Positions 56,266 through 64,000 of a stretch of DNA of 64,000 bases are shown here, piece by piece. The position numbers were made by a program, and so were the translations under genes. The notes under the pieces were generated by a model. That model saw only the letters and a program-made list of their open reading frames with translations. It did no database searches and was not told where the DNA came from. How positions within the stretch are numbered: the stretch's first letter is position 1; each line of letters starts with the position of its first letter. This stretch comes from Phenylobacterium sp. J426 (GTDB taxonomy: Bacteria > Pseudomonadota > Alphaproteobacteria > Caulobacterales > Caulobacteraceae), in contig NZ_JAJOMY010000001.1 of assembly GCF_024699945.1 (NCBI RefSeq), positions 868,001 through 932,000 on the forward strand, written 5' to 3'.

Positions 56266-57150
56266 TCAGCCCGCGATCGGCAGGACCTCGGTCTCGACGC
56301 CCGCCGCCTCGAGCGCCGCCTGTTCGGTGCGCCACCCGGAGCCGGTGACCAGGCGGGCTACCCTGCGCCCGCCGCGAGCCAGATCGGCGAGCGCCTCAAG
56401 ACCGAGGCCTTCCCGCCGTTCGGCGTCGCGGCGGGCGAGAGCCAGGACGTCCGCATGGGCCGCCGCGTCGCAGACCAGCACGTCGGCGGCGGCGAGCGCG
56501 CGCGCGGCGCGCAGGGTCAGGAGGTCGGCGGGCCCCCGGGCGTCGATGTACTGGACGGCGGCGGCCAGCGGCGCATCCTGGGCCAGACCCAGGCGCAGCA
56601 GATCCCTGGCCTGGTCCATGTCCCCCTCCATCGCCGCCCGGGCCGCGGGGCCGCGAAGGGCGTCACGCAGGAAGGCGCGCCGGCGATGGGCTTCGGGCAG
56701 GGCCTCACGCACCTCGTCCTGCATCTGACGGAACAGGGCCGCGACCCGGCCGGCCCCTTCCGGCACCCGGGCCTCCAGGTCGTGGCGCAGCATGGTCGCC
56801 AGCATGGGCGAGGCGCCGCCCGTGCCGATGGCGGCCACCACCTCGCCGCGGTCGATCACGGCGGGCGTGGTGAAGTCGCAGAGCGCCGGCCGGTCCACGA
56901 CGTTCACCGGCACGCCGGCGGCGCGCGCGGCCTCGGCCGCCTGTCGCGCGAAGTGGTCGTCCTCGGCGGCGACGAAGGCGAGCGTGGCGGCGGCATAGGC
57001 GCGGCGGTCCAGCGCCTCCTCCTCGGAGAGGCGGACCACCGTGGCGGGCGAGCCCTCGAACAGCCGGGCCTTGGCCTCGGCCGCCTCGCCCTCCCCCGCG
57101 ATCACCACCGTGCGGCCGGCGAGCGGGAAGAAGGCGGGAAAGGCGTCCAT
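56266..57150 (-). CDS. Siroheme-synthase-like protein with truncated methyltransferase domain
   Basis: A 294-aa protein. Residues about 1-200 resemble the precorrin-2 dehydrogenase/ferrochelatase part of CysG: a Rossmann-like FPLAGRTVVIAGEGEAAEAK, then VNVVDRPALCDFTTPAVIDRG and GTGGASPMLATMLR. The tail (about 205-290) resembles only the first third of a SAM-dependent uroporphyrinogen methyltransferase (YIDARGPADLLTLRAARAL), and lacks its SAM site. Full CysG is about 450 aa. The gene looks uninterrupted, so either it is a true short form or it decayed by internal deletion. Siroheme is needed for sulfite/nitrite reductases. Confidence 0.75.
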   Translation of the reverse strand: MDAFPAFFPLAGRTVVIAGEGEAAEAKARLFEGSPATVVRLSEEEALDRRAYAAATLAFVAAEDDHFARQAAEAARAAGVPVNVVDRPALCDFTTPAVIDRGEVVAAIGTGGASPMLATMLRHDLEARVPEGAGRVAALFRQMQDEVREALPEAHRRRAFLRDALRGPAARAAMEGDMDQARDLLRLGLAQDAPLAAAVQYIDARGPADLLTLRAARALAAADVLVCDAAAHADVLALARRDAERREGLGLEALADLARGGRRVARLVTGSGWRTEQAALEAAGVETEVLPIAG

Positions 57151-57166
57151 GCGCCCGAGCCTAGCG

Positions 57167-57511
57167 CTATTTGAGGGTCTTGAGGTACCCGATGATCGCC
57201 ACGCGGCTCTCGTCGCTGGCGACGTTCATCATCATCTTGGTGCCGGGGGCAAACTGAGCCGGGGCCTTGAGGAAGGCGTCGAGGTTGGCGTCCGTCCAGG
57301 TCCCACCCTTCGCCTTCAGCGCCGGCGAGTAGGCGAAGCCCTCCTTCGACGCGATCTTCGCCCCGGCGACGCCCGTCAGGCTGGGACCCATCGGGCCGCC
57401 CGTGTGGCACATCTTGCACTGCATGTTGAACAGCTGCTGGCCGTCGGCGGCGGAGGCCGGAGCGGCAAGCGAAAGCGCCAATACGGAAGCGGCGGCGGCG
57501 ACGCGGATCAT
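57167..57511 (-). CDS. Class I c-type cytochrome
   Basis: A 114-aa exported mono-haem cytochrome. Signal peptide 1-21 (ends PASAADGQQ); haem-binding motif CKMCH at about residue 32; axial Met in PGTKMMMNVAS; C-terminal helix VAIIGYLKTLK. Mitochondrial-type cytochrome c fold. It lies 16 bases before the siroheme-like gene on the same strand, so the two may be co-transcribed. The neighbouring iorA-iorB oxidoreductase is divergent; electron transfer from it to this cytochrome is conceivable. Confidence 0.9.
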   Translation of the reverse strand: MIRVAAAASVLALSLAAPASAADGQQLFNMQCKMCHTGGPMGPSLTGVAGAKIASKEGFAYSPALKAKGGTWTDANLDAFLKAPAQFAPGTKMMMNVASDESRVAIIGYLKTLK

Positions 57512-57668
57512 GGACTCTCCCCAGAGGCGGTATTCAGAGAACGGGCGACGAATTCGTAAGAGCGGTACGCTTTAGCGGGCTCGGGCGCCGAAGGCCACCG
57601 CTCGCTTCCCCTCGACGCCCAGGCACAGCTACTATGCCTAAAGACGTGTCACGGGAGGGACGCAACTG

Positions 57669-58175
57669 ATGGCCTCGACGCTCGATGTGAACGGCCGCGT
57701 TCTGAACGTCAACGCGGGCCCGGACACGCCGCTACTCTGGGTGCTGCGGGATGAACTGGGGCTGACCGGCACAAAATATGGCTGCGGCATCGCCCAGTGC
57801 GGCGCCTGCACGGTTCTGGCCGACGGACAGCCGATCCGCTCGTGCTCGGCGCCGGTGTCGGCCTTCACGGGCGTCAAGATCACCACCATCGAGGGGCTGG
57901 GCGGCGATCACCCGCTGCAGCAGGCGTGGGTGAAGCACGACGTGCCCCAGTGCGGCTACTGCCAGTCGGGCCAGATCATGGGCGCCGTCGCCCTGCTGAA
58001 CCAGACGCCGAAGCCTGACGACGCGGCGATCACCGCGGCGATGGACGGACACATCTGCCGCTGCGGCGCCTACCAGCGGATTCGCGCCGCCATCAAGGAG
58101 GCCGCCGGCATGCCGGTCGTCACCACCGCGCCGGTCCCACCCCTCGCGCCGGCCGTCCCGGCGCCCAAGGCCTGA
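57669..58175 (+). CDS. iorA: (2Fe-2S) subunit of isoquinoline-1-oxidoreductase-type enzyme
   Basis: A 168-aa small subunit of a xanthine-oxidase-family molybdenum hydroxylase. Plant-ferredoxin cluster cysteines are in [17 protein letters not shown], and the second cluster in [13 protein letters not shown] and [14 protein letters not shown] Pro/Ala tail follows. It transfers electrons from the Mo centre to an outside acceptor (cytochrome or quinone), as in the two-subunit IorAB class without an FAD subunit. It pairs with iorB, 11 bases downstream. Confidence 0.92.
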   Translation: MASTLDVNGRVLNVNAGPDTPLLWVLRDELGLTGTKYGCGIAQCGACTVLADGQPIRSCSAPVSAFTGVKITTIEGLGGDHPLQQAWVKHDVPQCGYCQSGQIMGAVALLNQTPKPDDAAITAAMDGHICRCGAYQRIRAAIKEAAGMPVVTTAPVPPLAPAVPAPKA

Positions 58176-58186
58176 GGCGCGAACCG

Positions 58187-60377
58187 ATGAACAAGCCCCT
58201 CCGTCCCGCGAAGCTCACCCGGCGCGACGCCCTGATCGTCGGCGCGACACTGACCGGCGGCGCCCTGCTGGTCGGCTGCTCGCCGGCCGACGTGCTGAGC
58301 GTCGGCGCGAAGAAGGACTTCGGCGCCTTCGGGCCGTTCATCCGCATCGCCGCGGACGGGACGGTCACCGTCATCTCCAAGCACATCGAGTTCGGCCAGG
58401 GGGAACCACGCGGGCCTCGCGGCCATCGTCGCCGAGGAGCTGGACGCGGACTGGGCGAAGGTGCGCGTCGAGCAGGCGCCGGCCATCGCCAACGTGTACG
58501 GCAACGCCAACATGGGCGGCACGCAGGGCACGGGCGGCTCCTCGGCGATCGCCAACTCGTGGGAACAGCTTCGCCGCGCGGGCGCCACGGCCCGCGCGAT
58601 GTTCGTCCAGGCCGCGGCCGGCAAATGGAACGTGCCGGCCGGCGAGGTGCGGCTGGCCAACGGGGTGCTGACCCACGCCTCGGGCCAACAGGCCCACTTC
58701 GGCGAACTGCTGGAGGACGCGGCCAAGGTGACGCCGCCCGACCAGGTGACGCTGAAGGATCCCAAGACCTTCACCCTGATCGGCACCGACCGCGTGCGAC
58801 GCAAGGATAGCGTCGCCAAGAGCACCGGCGCGGCCCGCTACACCCAGGACGTCCGGCTGCCGAACATGCTGGTGGCCATGGTGGCGCACCCGCCGAAGTT
58901 CGGGGCCAAGGTGAAGTCCTTCGACGGTTCCGCCGCGAAGAACGTCCCGGGCGTGGTCGAGGTCTATCAGATCCCGTCCGGCGTGGCGGTGGTGGCCAAC
59001 GACACCTGGGCCGCGCGGCAGGGCCGCGACGCGCTCAAGGTGACCTGGGACGAGAGTGGGGCCGAGACCCGCGGCTCGGCGGCGATCCTGGCCAGCTTCA
59101 AGGACCTCGCCGCCGGCAAGAGCGCCGCGCCGGAAGGCAAGAACGGCTGGAAGGGCTTCGATTCCAAGGGCGAGGCCGCGCGGGCCGCCGGAGGAACCGC
59201 GGCCGTGGAAGTCGCCTACGACTTCCCGTACCTGGCCCACGCCACCATGGAGCCGATGAACTGCGTTGCCGTCGTGAAGGGCAACTCGGCGCAGCTGATC
59301 TTCGGCTCCCAGACCCAGACCCTGGACCAGCTCAACACGGCCAGGATCGTCGGCAATCTGCCGGGCGCGATCCAGATCGAGACCCTGCCGGCCGGCGGCT
59401 CCTTCGGGCGTCGTGCGAATTTCCAGTCGGACTACGTGGTCGAGTGCGTCCAGATCGCCAAGAAGGTCGGCGGCGGGCGTCCGGTGAAGCTGGTCTGGAC
59501 GCGCGAGGACGACATGCGCGCCGGCTACTACCGGCCGATCGTGCACCACACGGTGCGCGTGACGACCGACGCCGAAGGTTATCCGGCGACCTGGCGCCAC
59601 CGGATCGTCACCCAGTCGATCATGAAGGGCGCGCCGCCCGGCATGAGCGGCGACATCGACTTCACCGCCGCCGAGGGCGCGTTGGGCTCGCCCTATCTGA
59701 AGGCGACGCCGGTCGTGGACGCCCAGCTGCTGACGCCGGACGTGGGCGTGCCGGTGCTGTGGTGGCGCTCCGTCGGCGCGACCCACACGGCCTACGTCAT
59801 GGAGCACACCATCGACCAGCTGGCGCGGGCGGCCGGCAAGGACCCGGTGGAATACCGCCGGGCGCTGTATGTGAAGGCCGGCGCCAACCGGCACCTGGCC
59901 GTGCTGAACACCGCCGCCGAGAAGGCGGGCTGGGCGACGCCGGCGCCCGCCGGCTGGACCCGGGGCGTGGCCGTGCATGAGAGCTTCGGCTCGGTCGTCG
60001 CCCAGATCGCCGAGGTGCAGCTCGAAAACGGCGTCCCGAAGGTCGGCCGGGTCGTCACCGCCATCGACTGCGGCGTCGCCATCTCGCCCGACCAGATCGC
60101 GGCACAGATGGAGGGCGGGACCTGCTACGGCCTCTCGGCGGCCCTGTTCGGCGAGATCACCTTGACGGATGGCGTCGTCGACCAAGGGAATTTCGACACC
60201 TACCGCGTGCTGCGCAATTCCGAGGCCCCGCGGGTCGAGACCTACATCGTGCCTTCGGCCAATCCGCCCAGCGGCGTGGGCGAGCCGGGGACGCCAGTGA
60301 TCGGCCCGGCGGTGGCCAATGCGCTGCTGGCGATCAACGGCCAGCCGGTGCTCAGCCAGCCGTTCGTCAAGGCATAG
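58187..60377 (+). CDS. iorB: Molybdopterin-binding large subunit (IorB-like), frameshifted
   Basis: A 729-aa large subunit of the aldehyde/isoquinoline oxidoreductase type after repair. A twin-arginine-like signal (KLTRRDALIVGATLTGG, with a lipobox-like VGCSP) suggests export with IorA. Mo-cofactor motifs include GGTQGTGGSSAIANSW, GGSFGRRANFQSDYV, and the catalytic Glu in GVGEPGTPVIGPAVANA. The frame breaks at G5 58399-58403; four G give EFGQGNHAGLAAIVAEEL. Substrate unknown: N-heteroaromatic or aldehyde. The mocA and moa genes beside it supply the cofactor. Confidence 0.9.
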
Positions 60378-60389
60378 GTGCGTGGAGGC

Positions 60390-60969
60390 CTAGGCGCGTT
60401 CCACGTCGCGGCGGTGATCGACGTCGAAGAGGATCCCGTCGTCGGGCGCCTCGACCAGGGCCAGGCGGTCGCCGAGCGCGTCGAGGATGCGGCGCGCGCC
60501 CACGTCGCCGCGCAACTGCAGCACGTCGGGGAACAGTGTGCGCGCCAGCACCACCGGGTTGCCGCGCTGGCCTTCGTAGACCGGGGCCGCGGCTGGCGCG
60601 CCGTTCGCCACCGCCTCGCACAGGGGCTTGAGCACCGCGTGCGGCACGCGCGGCATGTCGCCCAGGAACACCATGCAGGCCTCGGTGTCGGGGGGGCAGG
60701 CTGGAGATGGCGGCGCGAAGGGAGGCGGCCATGCCCTCCTCCCAGTCTTGGGCGTCGACGATCTGGACGCCGTGGTCGAACGCGATCGCGGCGTCCGCGA
60801 CCTGCGAGCCATCGGCGCCGGTCACCACCGTCACCCGCCGCACCGGGGCCGCGAAGGCGGCGGCCAGGGCGCCGTCCAGCAGGACGCCCTTTCCGTAGGC
60901 CGTCAGCAGCTTGCCCCCGCCGAAACGCGAGCCCGATCCCGCCGCGAGTACAACCGCCTCTGTCGCCAC
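60390..60969 (-). CDS. mocA: Molybdenum cofactor cytidylyltransferase MocA-like, frameshifted
   Basis: A 192-aa nucleotidyltransferase after repair, which forms MCD (cytosine dinucleotide) cofactor used by xanthine-oxidase-family enzymes such as IorAB. GTG start 60969; [14 protein letters not shown] is the nucleotide loop, and [16 protein letters not shown] the metal motif. The frame breaks at the run 60690-60696 (seven G on plus); six restore [16 protein letters not shown]. It is convergent with iorB and divergent from moaA. Guanylyl (MobA) specificity is less likely given the neighbour, but not excluded. Confidence 0.85.
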
Positions 60970-60998
60970 GCCGTCATCGCCTCTATCCTGGAACGCAC

Positions 60999-62021
60999 AT
61001 GACGCTCACCGATCCCAGTTCGCCGCAAGAGGCGCCGCTGATCGACGGCTTCGGCCGGACGGTGACCTATCTGCGCCTCTCGGTCACCGATCGCTGCGAC
61101 CTGCGCTGCGTCTACTGCATGGCCGAGCACATGACCTTCCTGCCGAAGGCGGAGGTCCTGAGCCTGGAGGAGCTGGACCGCATCGCCACGGCCTTCGTCG
61201 CGCTGGGCGTGAAGAAGCTGCGGCTGACCGGCGGCGAGCCGCTGGTGCGCAAGGGCGTGATGGAGCTGATCGAGGGGCTGTCGCGGCACCTGGCGAGCGG
61301 CGCCCTGACGGAGCTGACGCTCACCACCAACGGCACGCGGCTGACCGAATTCGCCGGCCGGCTGGCGGCGGCGGGCGTGAGGCGGATCAACGTCTCGCTC
61401 GACACCCTGAAGCCCGAGCTGTTCCGCACGCTCACGCGGGGCGGCAGCCTGGCGAAGGTTCTGGACGGGATCGCCGCGGCGCAGGCGGCGGGCCTCTCCG
61501 TCAAGATCAACGCCGTGGCCCTGAAGGACGACAACGCCGCGGAACTGCCGGACCTGATCGCATGGGCGCACGGCCAGGGCTGCGACATCACCCTGATCGA
61601 GACCATGCCGCTGGGCGAGGTGGAGGCCGATCGCACCGACCAGTTCCTGTCGCTCAAGGACGTACGCCGCGAACTCGAGAGCTTCTGGACGCTGGAGGAC
61701 ATCGGCCTGAACACCGGCGGCCCGGCCCGCTACGTGCGGGTCGTCGAGACCGGCGGCCGGCTCGGCTTCATCACCCCTCTGAGCCACAATTTCTGCGAGG
61801 CCTGCAACCGCGTGCGGCTGACCTGCACCGGCACCCTGCACACATGCCTCGGCCAGGAGGACAGCGCCGACCTGCGGGCGGTGCTGCGGGCCGGGGCCTC
61901 GGACGCGGACCTTGTCGAGGCGATCCGCAACGCCGTCGACGCCAAGCCCAGGGGCCACGATTTCGACGTCGCGCGCGCCAAGCCGGCGGTCGCGCGCCAC
62001 ATGTCCACCACGGGCGGCTGA
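60999..62021 (+). CDS. moaA: GTP 3',8-cyclase MoaA
   Basis: Radical-SAM enzyme that starts molybdopterin synthesis from GTP. Product 340 aa. The radical-SAM cluster is in [15 protein letters not shown]; the C-terminal auxiliary cluster cysteines are in [21 protein letters not shown] (split as [11 protein letters not shown] and [11 protein letters not shown]), and the protein ends in the conserved GG. ATG 60999 is 29 bases from the divergent mocA start. Start of the moaA-D-E-B-C-moeA run. Confidence 0.95.
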   Translation: MTLTDPSSPQEAPLIDGFGRTVTYLRLSVTDRCDLRCVYCMAEHMTFLPKAEVLSLEELDRIATAFVALGVKKLRLTGGEPLVRKGVMELIEGLSRHLASGALTELTLTTNGTRLTEFAGRLAAAGVRRINVSLDTLKPELFRTLTRGGSLAKVLDGIAAAQAAGLSVKINAVALKDDNAAELPDLIAWAHGQGCDITLIETMPLGEVEADRTDQFLSLKDVRRELESFWTLEDIGLNTGGPARYVRVVETGGRLGFITPLSHNFCEACNRVRLTCTGTLHTCLGQEDSADLRAVLRAGASDADLVEAIRNAVDAKPRGHDFDVARAKPAVARHMSTTGG

Positions 62022-62023
62022 GC

Positions 62024-62263
62024 ATGGCCCGCGTGCTGCTGTTCGGGCCCTTGCGCGACCTCGCGGGATGGCGGGAGCGGACCATCGAGGCGGGCTCCCT
62101 GTCGGCGCTGAAGGCGGCTATCGCCGCGGAGGACGCGGCCCTGGCCGAGGCTCTGGACGGTCCGGGCGTGCAGGTGGCGCTGGATCAGGCCCTCGTGCGC
62201 GGCGACCCCAAGCTGGCGGCCGGCTCGGAAGTCGCGTTCCTGCCGCCGATGAGCGGCGGATGA
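62024..62263 (+). CDS. moaD: Molybdopterin synthase sulfur carrier subunit MoaD
   Basis: A 79-aa ubiquitin-like protein, starting MARVLLFGPLRDLAGWRE and ending PPMSGG; the terminal Gly-Gly is the thiocarboxylate site. It is the small subunit of MPT synthase with MoaE. It starts 2 bases after moaA stop, and its stop overlaps moaE (ATGA). Confidence 0.93.
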   Translation: MARVLLFGPLRDLAGWRERTIEAGSLSALKAAIAAEDAALAEALDGPGVQVALDQALVRGDPKLAAGSEVAFLPPMSGG

Positions 62264-62718
62264 GCATCACCCTGACCGAGGAACCGTTCGACGCCGGCGC
62301 CCTGCTCTCGGACTTCACCCGCGGGCGCACCGAGACCGGCGCCGTGGCCACCTTCACCGGCATCGCCCGGGCGGAGCAGGGCTCGACCGCCACCCTGGAG
62401 CTCGAGGCCTATCCCGGATTCACCGAGGCGGAGATCGGCAGGATCGCCGAACAGGCGCGGGCGCGGTTCGGGCTCGACGACCTCCTGATCCTGCACCGCG
62501 TGGGAGAGATCGCGCCGGGCGAGCCGATCGTCTTCGTCGCCACGGCCGCCGGACATCGCCGCGCGGCCTTCGAGGCCTGCGACTTCCTCATGGATTACTT
62601 GAAGTCCAAGGCCCCCTTCTGGAAGAAGGAGCACGGGCCGGGCGGGGCCCGTTGGATCGAGCCCACCGACGCCGACCACGCCGACCGCGCCCGCTGGGAA
62701 CAGGAGACCGACCGATGA
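62260..62718 (+). CDS. moaE: Molybdopterin synthase catalytic subunit MoaE
   Basis: A 152-aa large subunit of MPT synthase, which adds dithiolene sulfurs to precursor Z. Conserved parts are [48 protein letters not shown] and the active-site Lys in [15 protein letters not shown]. It is translationally coupled to moaD (ATGA) and moaB (ATGA). Confidence 0.95.
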   Translation: MSITLTEEPFDAGALLSDFTRGRTETGAVATFTGIARAEQGSTATLELEAYPGFTEAEIGRIAEQARARFGLDDLLILHRVGEIAPGEPIVFVATAAGHRRAAFEACDFLMDYLKSKAPFWKKEHGPGGARWIEPTDADHADRARWEQETDR

Positions 62719-63260
62719 ACGCTTTCACCCCTGGCGGCCGGATCGACGAGAGCAAGCCGATCAAGCCGGTGAAGGTCGCGGTGCTGACCATCTCCGACAC
62801 CCGCGACGAGGAGAGCGACACCTCCGGTCATCTGCTGGCCGAGCGCGTGAAGAGCGCGGGTCACGAGTTGGCTGGCAAGGGCATCGTCCGCGACGACGTC
62901 GACGAAATCCGCAAGCAGGTGCTGGCCTGGGTCGAGCAGGGCGTCGAGGCCATCGTCACCACCGGCGGTACGGGCATCACCGGCCGCGACGTCACGCCCG
63001 AGGCCATCCGCCCGCTGTTCGACAAGGAGATCGACGGCTTCTCGGTGATCTTCCACCTGGTCAGCTACCAGTCGGTGGGTCTCTCGACCCTGCAGAGCCG
63101 TGCGCTGGCCGGCATCGTGAAGGGCTGCTTCGTCTTCTGCCTGCCGGGCTCGAACGGCGCGGTGAAGGACGGCTGGGACAAGGTGATCTCCGCCCAGCTC
63201 GACAGCCGCCACGGCCCCTGCAACATGGTCGAGCTCATGCCCCGGCTCATGGAAGCGTGA
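62715..63260 (+). CDS. moaB: Molybdenum cofactor biosynthesis protein MoaB (MogA-like)
   Basis: A 181-aa molybdopterin adenylyltransferase-type protein. Family motifs [36 protein letters not shown] and [18 protein letters not shown] are present. It activates MPT for metal insertion by MoeA. Coupled to moaE and moaC by overlapping start and stop codons. Confidence 0.93.
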   Translation: MNAFTPGGRIDESKPIKPVKVAVLTISDTRDEESDTSGHLLAERVKSAGHELAGKGIVRDDVDEIRKQVLAWVEQGVEAIVTTGGTGITGRDVTPEAIRPLFDKEIDGFSVIFHLVSYQSVGLSTLQSRALAGIVKGCFVFCLPGSNGAVKDGWDKVISAQLDSRHGPCNMVELMPRLMEA

Positions 63261-63724
63261 CGAAGCTCACCCACATCGACGAGACCGGCCGCGCCCGCAT
63301 GGTCGACGTCTCGGACAAGGCGGTCACCCCCCGAGAGGCCGTCGCTGAGGGCTTTCTGCGCATGGCGCCTGGGACCCTTGCGCTCGCCCTGTCGGGCGAG
63401 GGGAAGAAGGGCAATGTCCGCGCCGTGGCCGAGATCGCCGGCGTGATGGCGGCGAAGAAGACCGCCGACCTGATCCCGATGTGCCACCCGCTGCCGATCA
63501 CCAAGGCCGAGGTGCGGGTCGAGCCGGGCGATGGCGGGCTGTCGGTGACCGCCCGCGTGAAGACCACGGGCCAGACCGGCGTCGAGATGGAGGCGCTGAC
63601 GGCCGCCTCCGTGGCGCTCCTGACCCTCTACGACATGCTGAAGGCCGCAGAGAAGGGCATGGTCATCGAGGCCGTCCGCCTGGTCGAGAAGACCGGCGGC
63701 AAGTCGGGCGACTGGCGCGCGTGA
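63257..63724 (+). CDS. moaC: Cyclic pyranopterin monophosphate synthase MoaC
   Basis: A 155-aa enzyme that completes the first step with MoaA. It begins at GTG 63257 (GTGA overlap with moaB): [36 protein letters not shown] (active-site His) and [21 protein letters not shown] are diagnostic. Full length. Confidence 0.95.
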   Translation: MTKLTHIDETGRARMVDVSDKAVTPREAVAEGFLRMAPGTLALALSGEGKKGNVRAVAEIAGVMAAKKTADLIPMCHPLPITKAEVRVEPGDGGLSVTARVKTTGQTGVEMEALTAASVALLTLYDMLKAAEKGMVIEAVRLVEKTGGKSGDWRA

Positions 63725-64000
63725 AGCTGCTTCCGGTCGACGAGGCGCGGGCGCGGATGCTGGCGGAGGTTCCGGCGGCCGGCGTCGAGCGCGTGGCGCT
63801 GGCCCAGGCGAGCGGCCGCGTGCTGGCCGAGGATGTCGCCGCCGCGCGGGACCAGCCGCCGTTCCACGCCTCGGCCATGGACGGCTATGCCGTCCGCAGC
63901 GCGGACGGTGCGGCGACGCTGAAGGTCGTGGGCGAGAGCGCGGCGGGGACGGGCTACGCCGGCGTGCTGCGGGCGGGCGAGGCCGTGCGGATCTTCACCG
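63721..64000 (+). CDS. moeA: Molybdopterin molybdenumtransferase MoeA, cut by window end
   Basis: First 93 residues of MoeA, which inserts molybdate into adenylylated MPT. Starts at GTG 63721, overlapping the moaC stop (GTGA). Visible: [14 protein letters not shown], then [17 protein letters not shown] and [13 protein letters not shown], the domain-1 signature of MoeA. The rest lies beyond position 64000. Confidence 0.92.
   Translation, partial: MKLLPVDEARARMLAEVPAAGVERVALAQASGRVLAEDVAAARDQPPFHASAMDGYAVRSADGAATLKVVGESAAGTGYAGVLRAGEAVRIFT

Overview
The window looks like a chromosomal segment of a high-GC alphaproteobacterium of the Caulobacterales (Caulobacter/Phenylobacterium type). The main evidence is a divergent phyR / nepR-ecfG-phyK general stress locus next to chpT-cheY-cheR, an order I recall from Caulobacter crescentus. 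A SapC-family protein, an Oar-like TonB receptor, the agmatine route to putrescine and many TGATG/ATGA-coupled genes fit this. I see no rRNA, tRNA, CRISPR array, prophage or insertion sequence. The contents are ordinary core metabolism, signalling and envelope functions.

Layout. 0-4.2 kb: truncated Kef-type antiporter, PCu(A)C copper chaperone, M13 metallopeptidase. 4.4-9.9 kb (minus): pgi, then a his unit with a His-rich leader peptide and attenuator hairpin followed by hisS-hisZ-hisG. 10-18 kb: DsbD/ScsB-like reductase with a redoxin, hot-dog proteins, SapC protein, acid phosphatase lipoprotein, aguA-aguB. 18-32.3 kb: Oar-like receptor, glycosyltransferase, MsrA, SCOT CoA-transferase, second Kef antiporter, 2OG-Fe(II) oxygenase, M2 peptidase, and a FAH-MaiA-carbonic anhydrase operon. 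32.5-43 kb: a stress island of HWE kinases, small membrane proteins and lipoproteins, a lipid kinase and a phosphoesterase, around the PhyR/NepR/EcfG/PhyK core. 43-45 kb: CheR, CheY-like protein and ChpT (CtrA phosphorelay). 45-57.5 kb: CysQ, siderophore receptor with PiuC, GcdH, hybrid kinase, MHS transporter, dipeptidase, a siroheme-synthase-like protein, cytochrome c. 57.6-64 kb: iorA-iorB molybdo-oxidoreductase, mocA, and moaA-moaD-moaE-moaB-moaC-moeA for the cofactor.

Two regulatory observations stand out. First, the his leader encodes 7 His codons in 8 positions, just before a 9-bp GC hairpin, so hisS-hisZ-hisG is probably attenuated by His-tRNA charging. Second, seven exact GGAAC-N16/17-CGTT elements (the EcfG promoter pattern) lie immediately upstream of genes between 34.8 and 42.8 kb. 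They mark a compact EcfG regulon that covers the regulators, several unknown small envelope proteins and a lipid kinase/phosphoesterase operon.

Caution: 14 genes carry 17 apparent single-base frameshifts, most of them in G or C runs and in otherwise intact genes. I read these as sequencing or assembly errors, not pseudogenes, and describe the repaired products.
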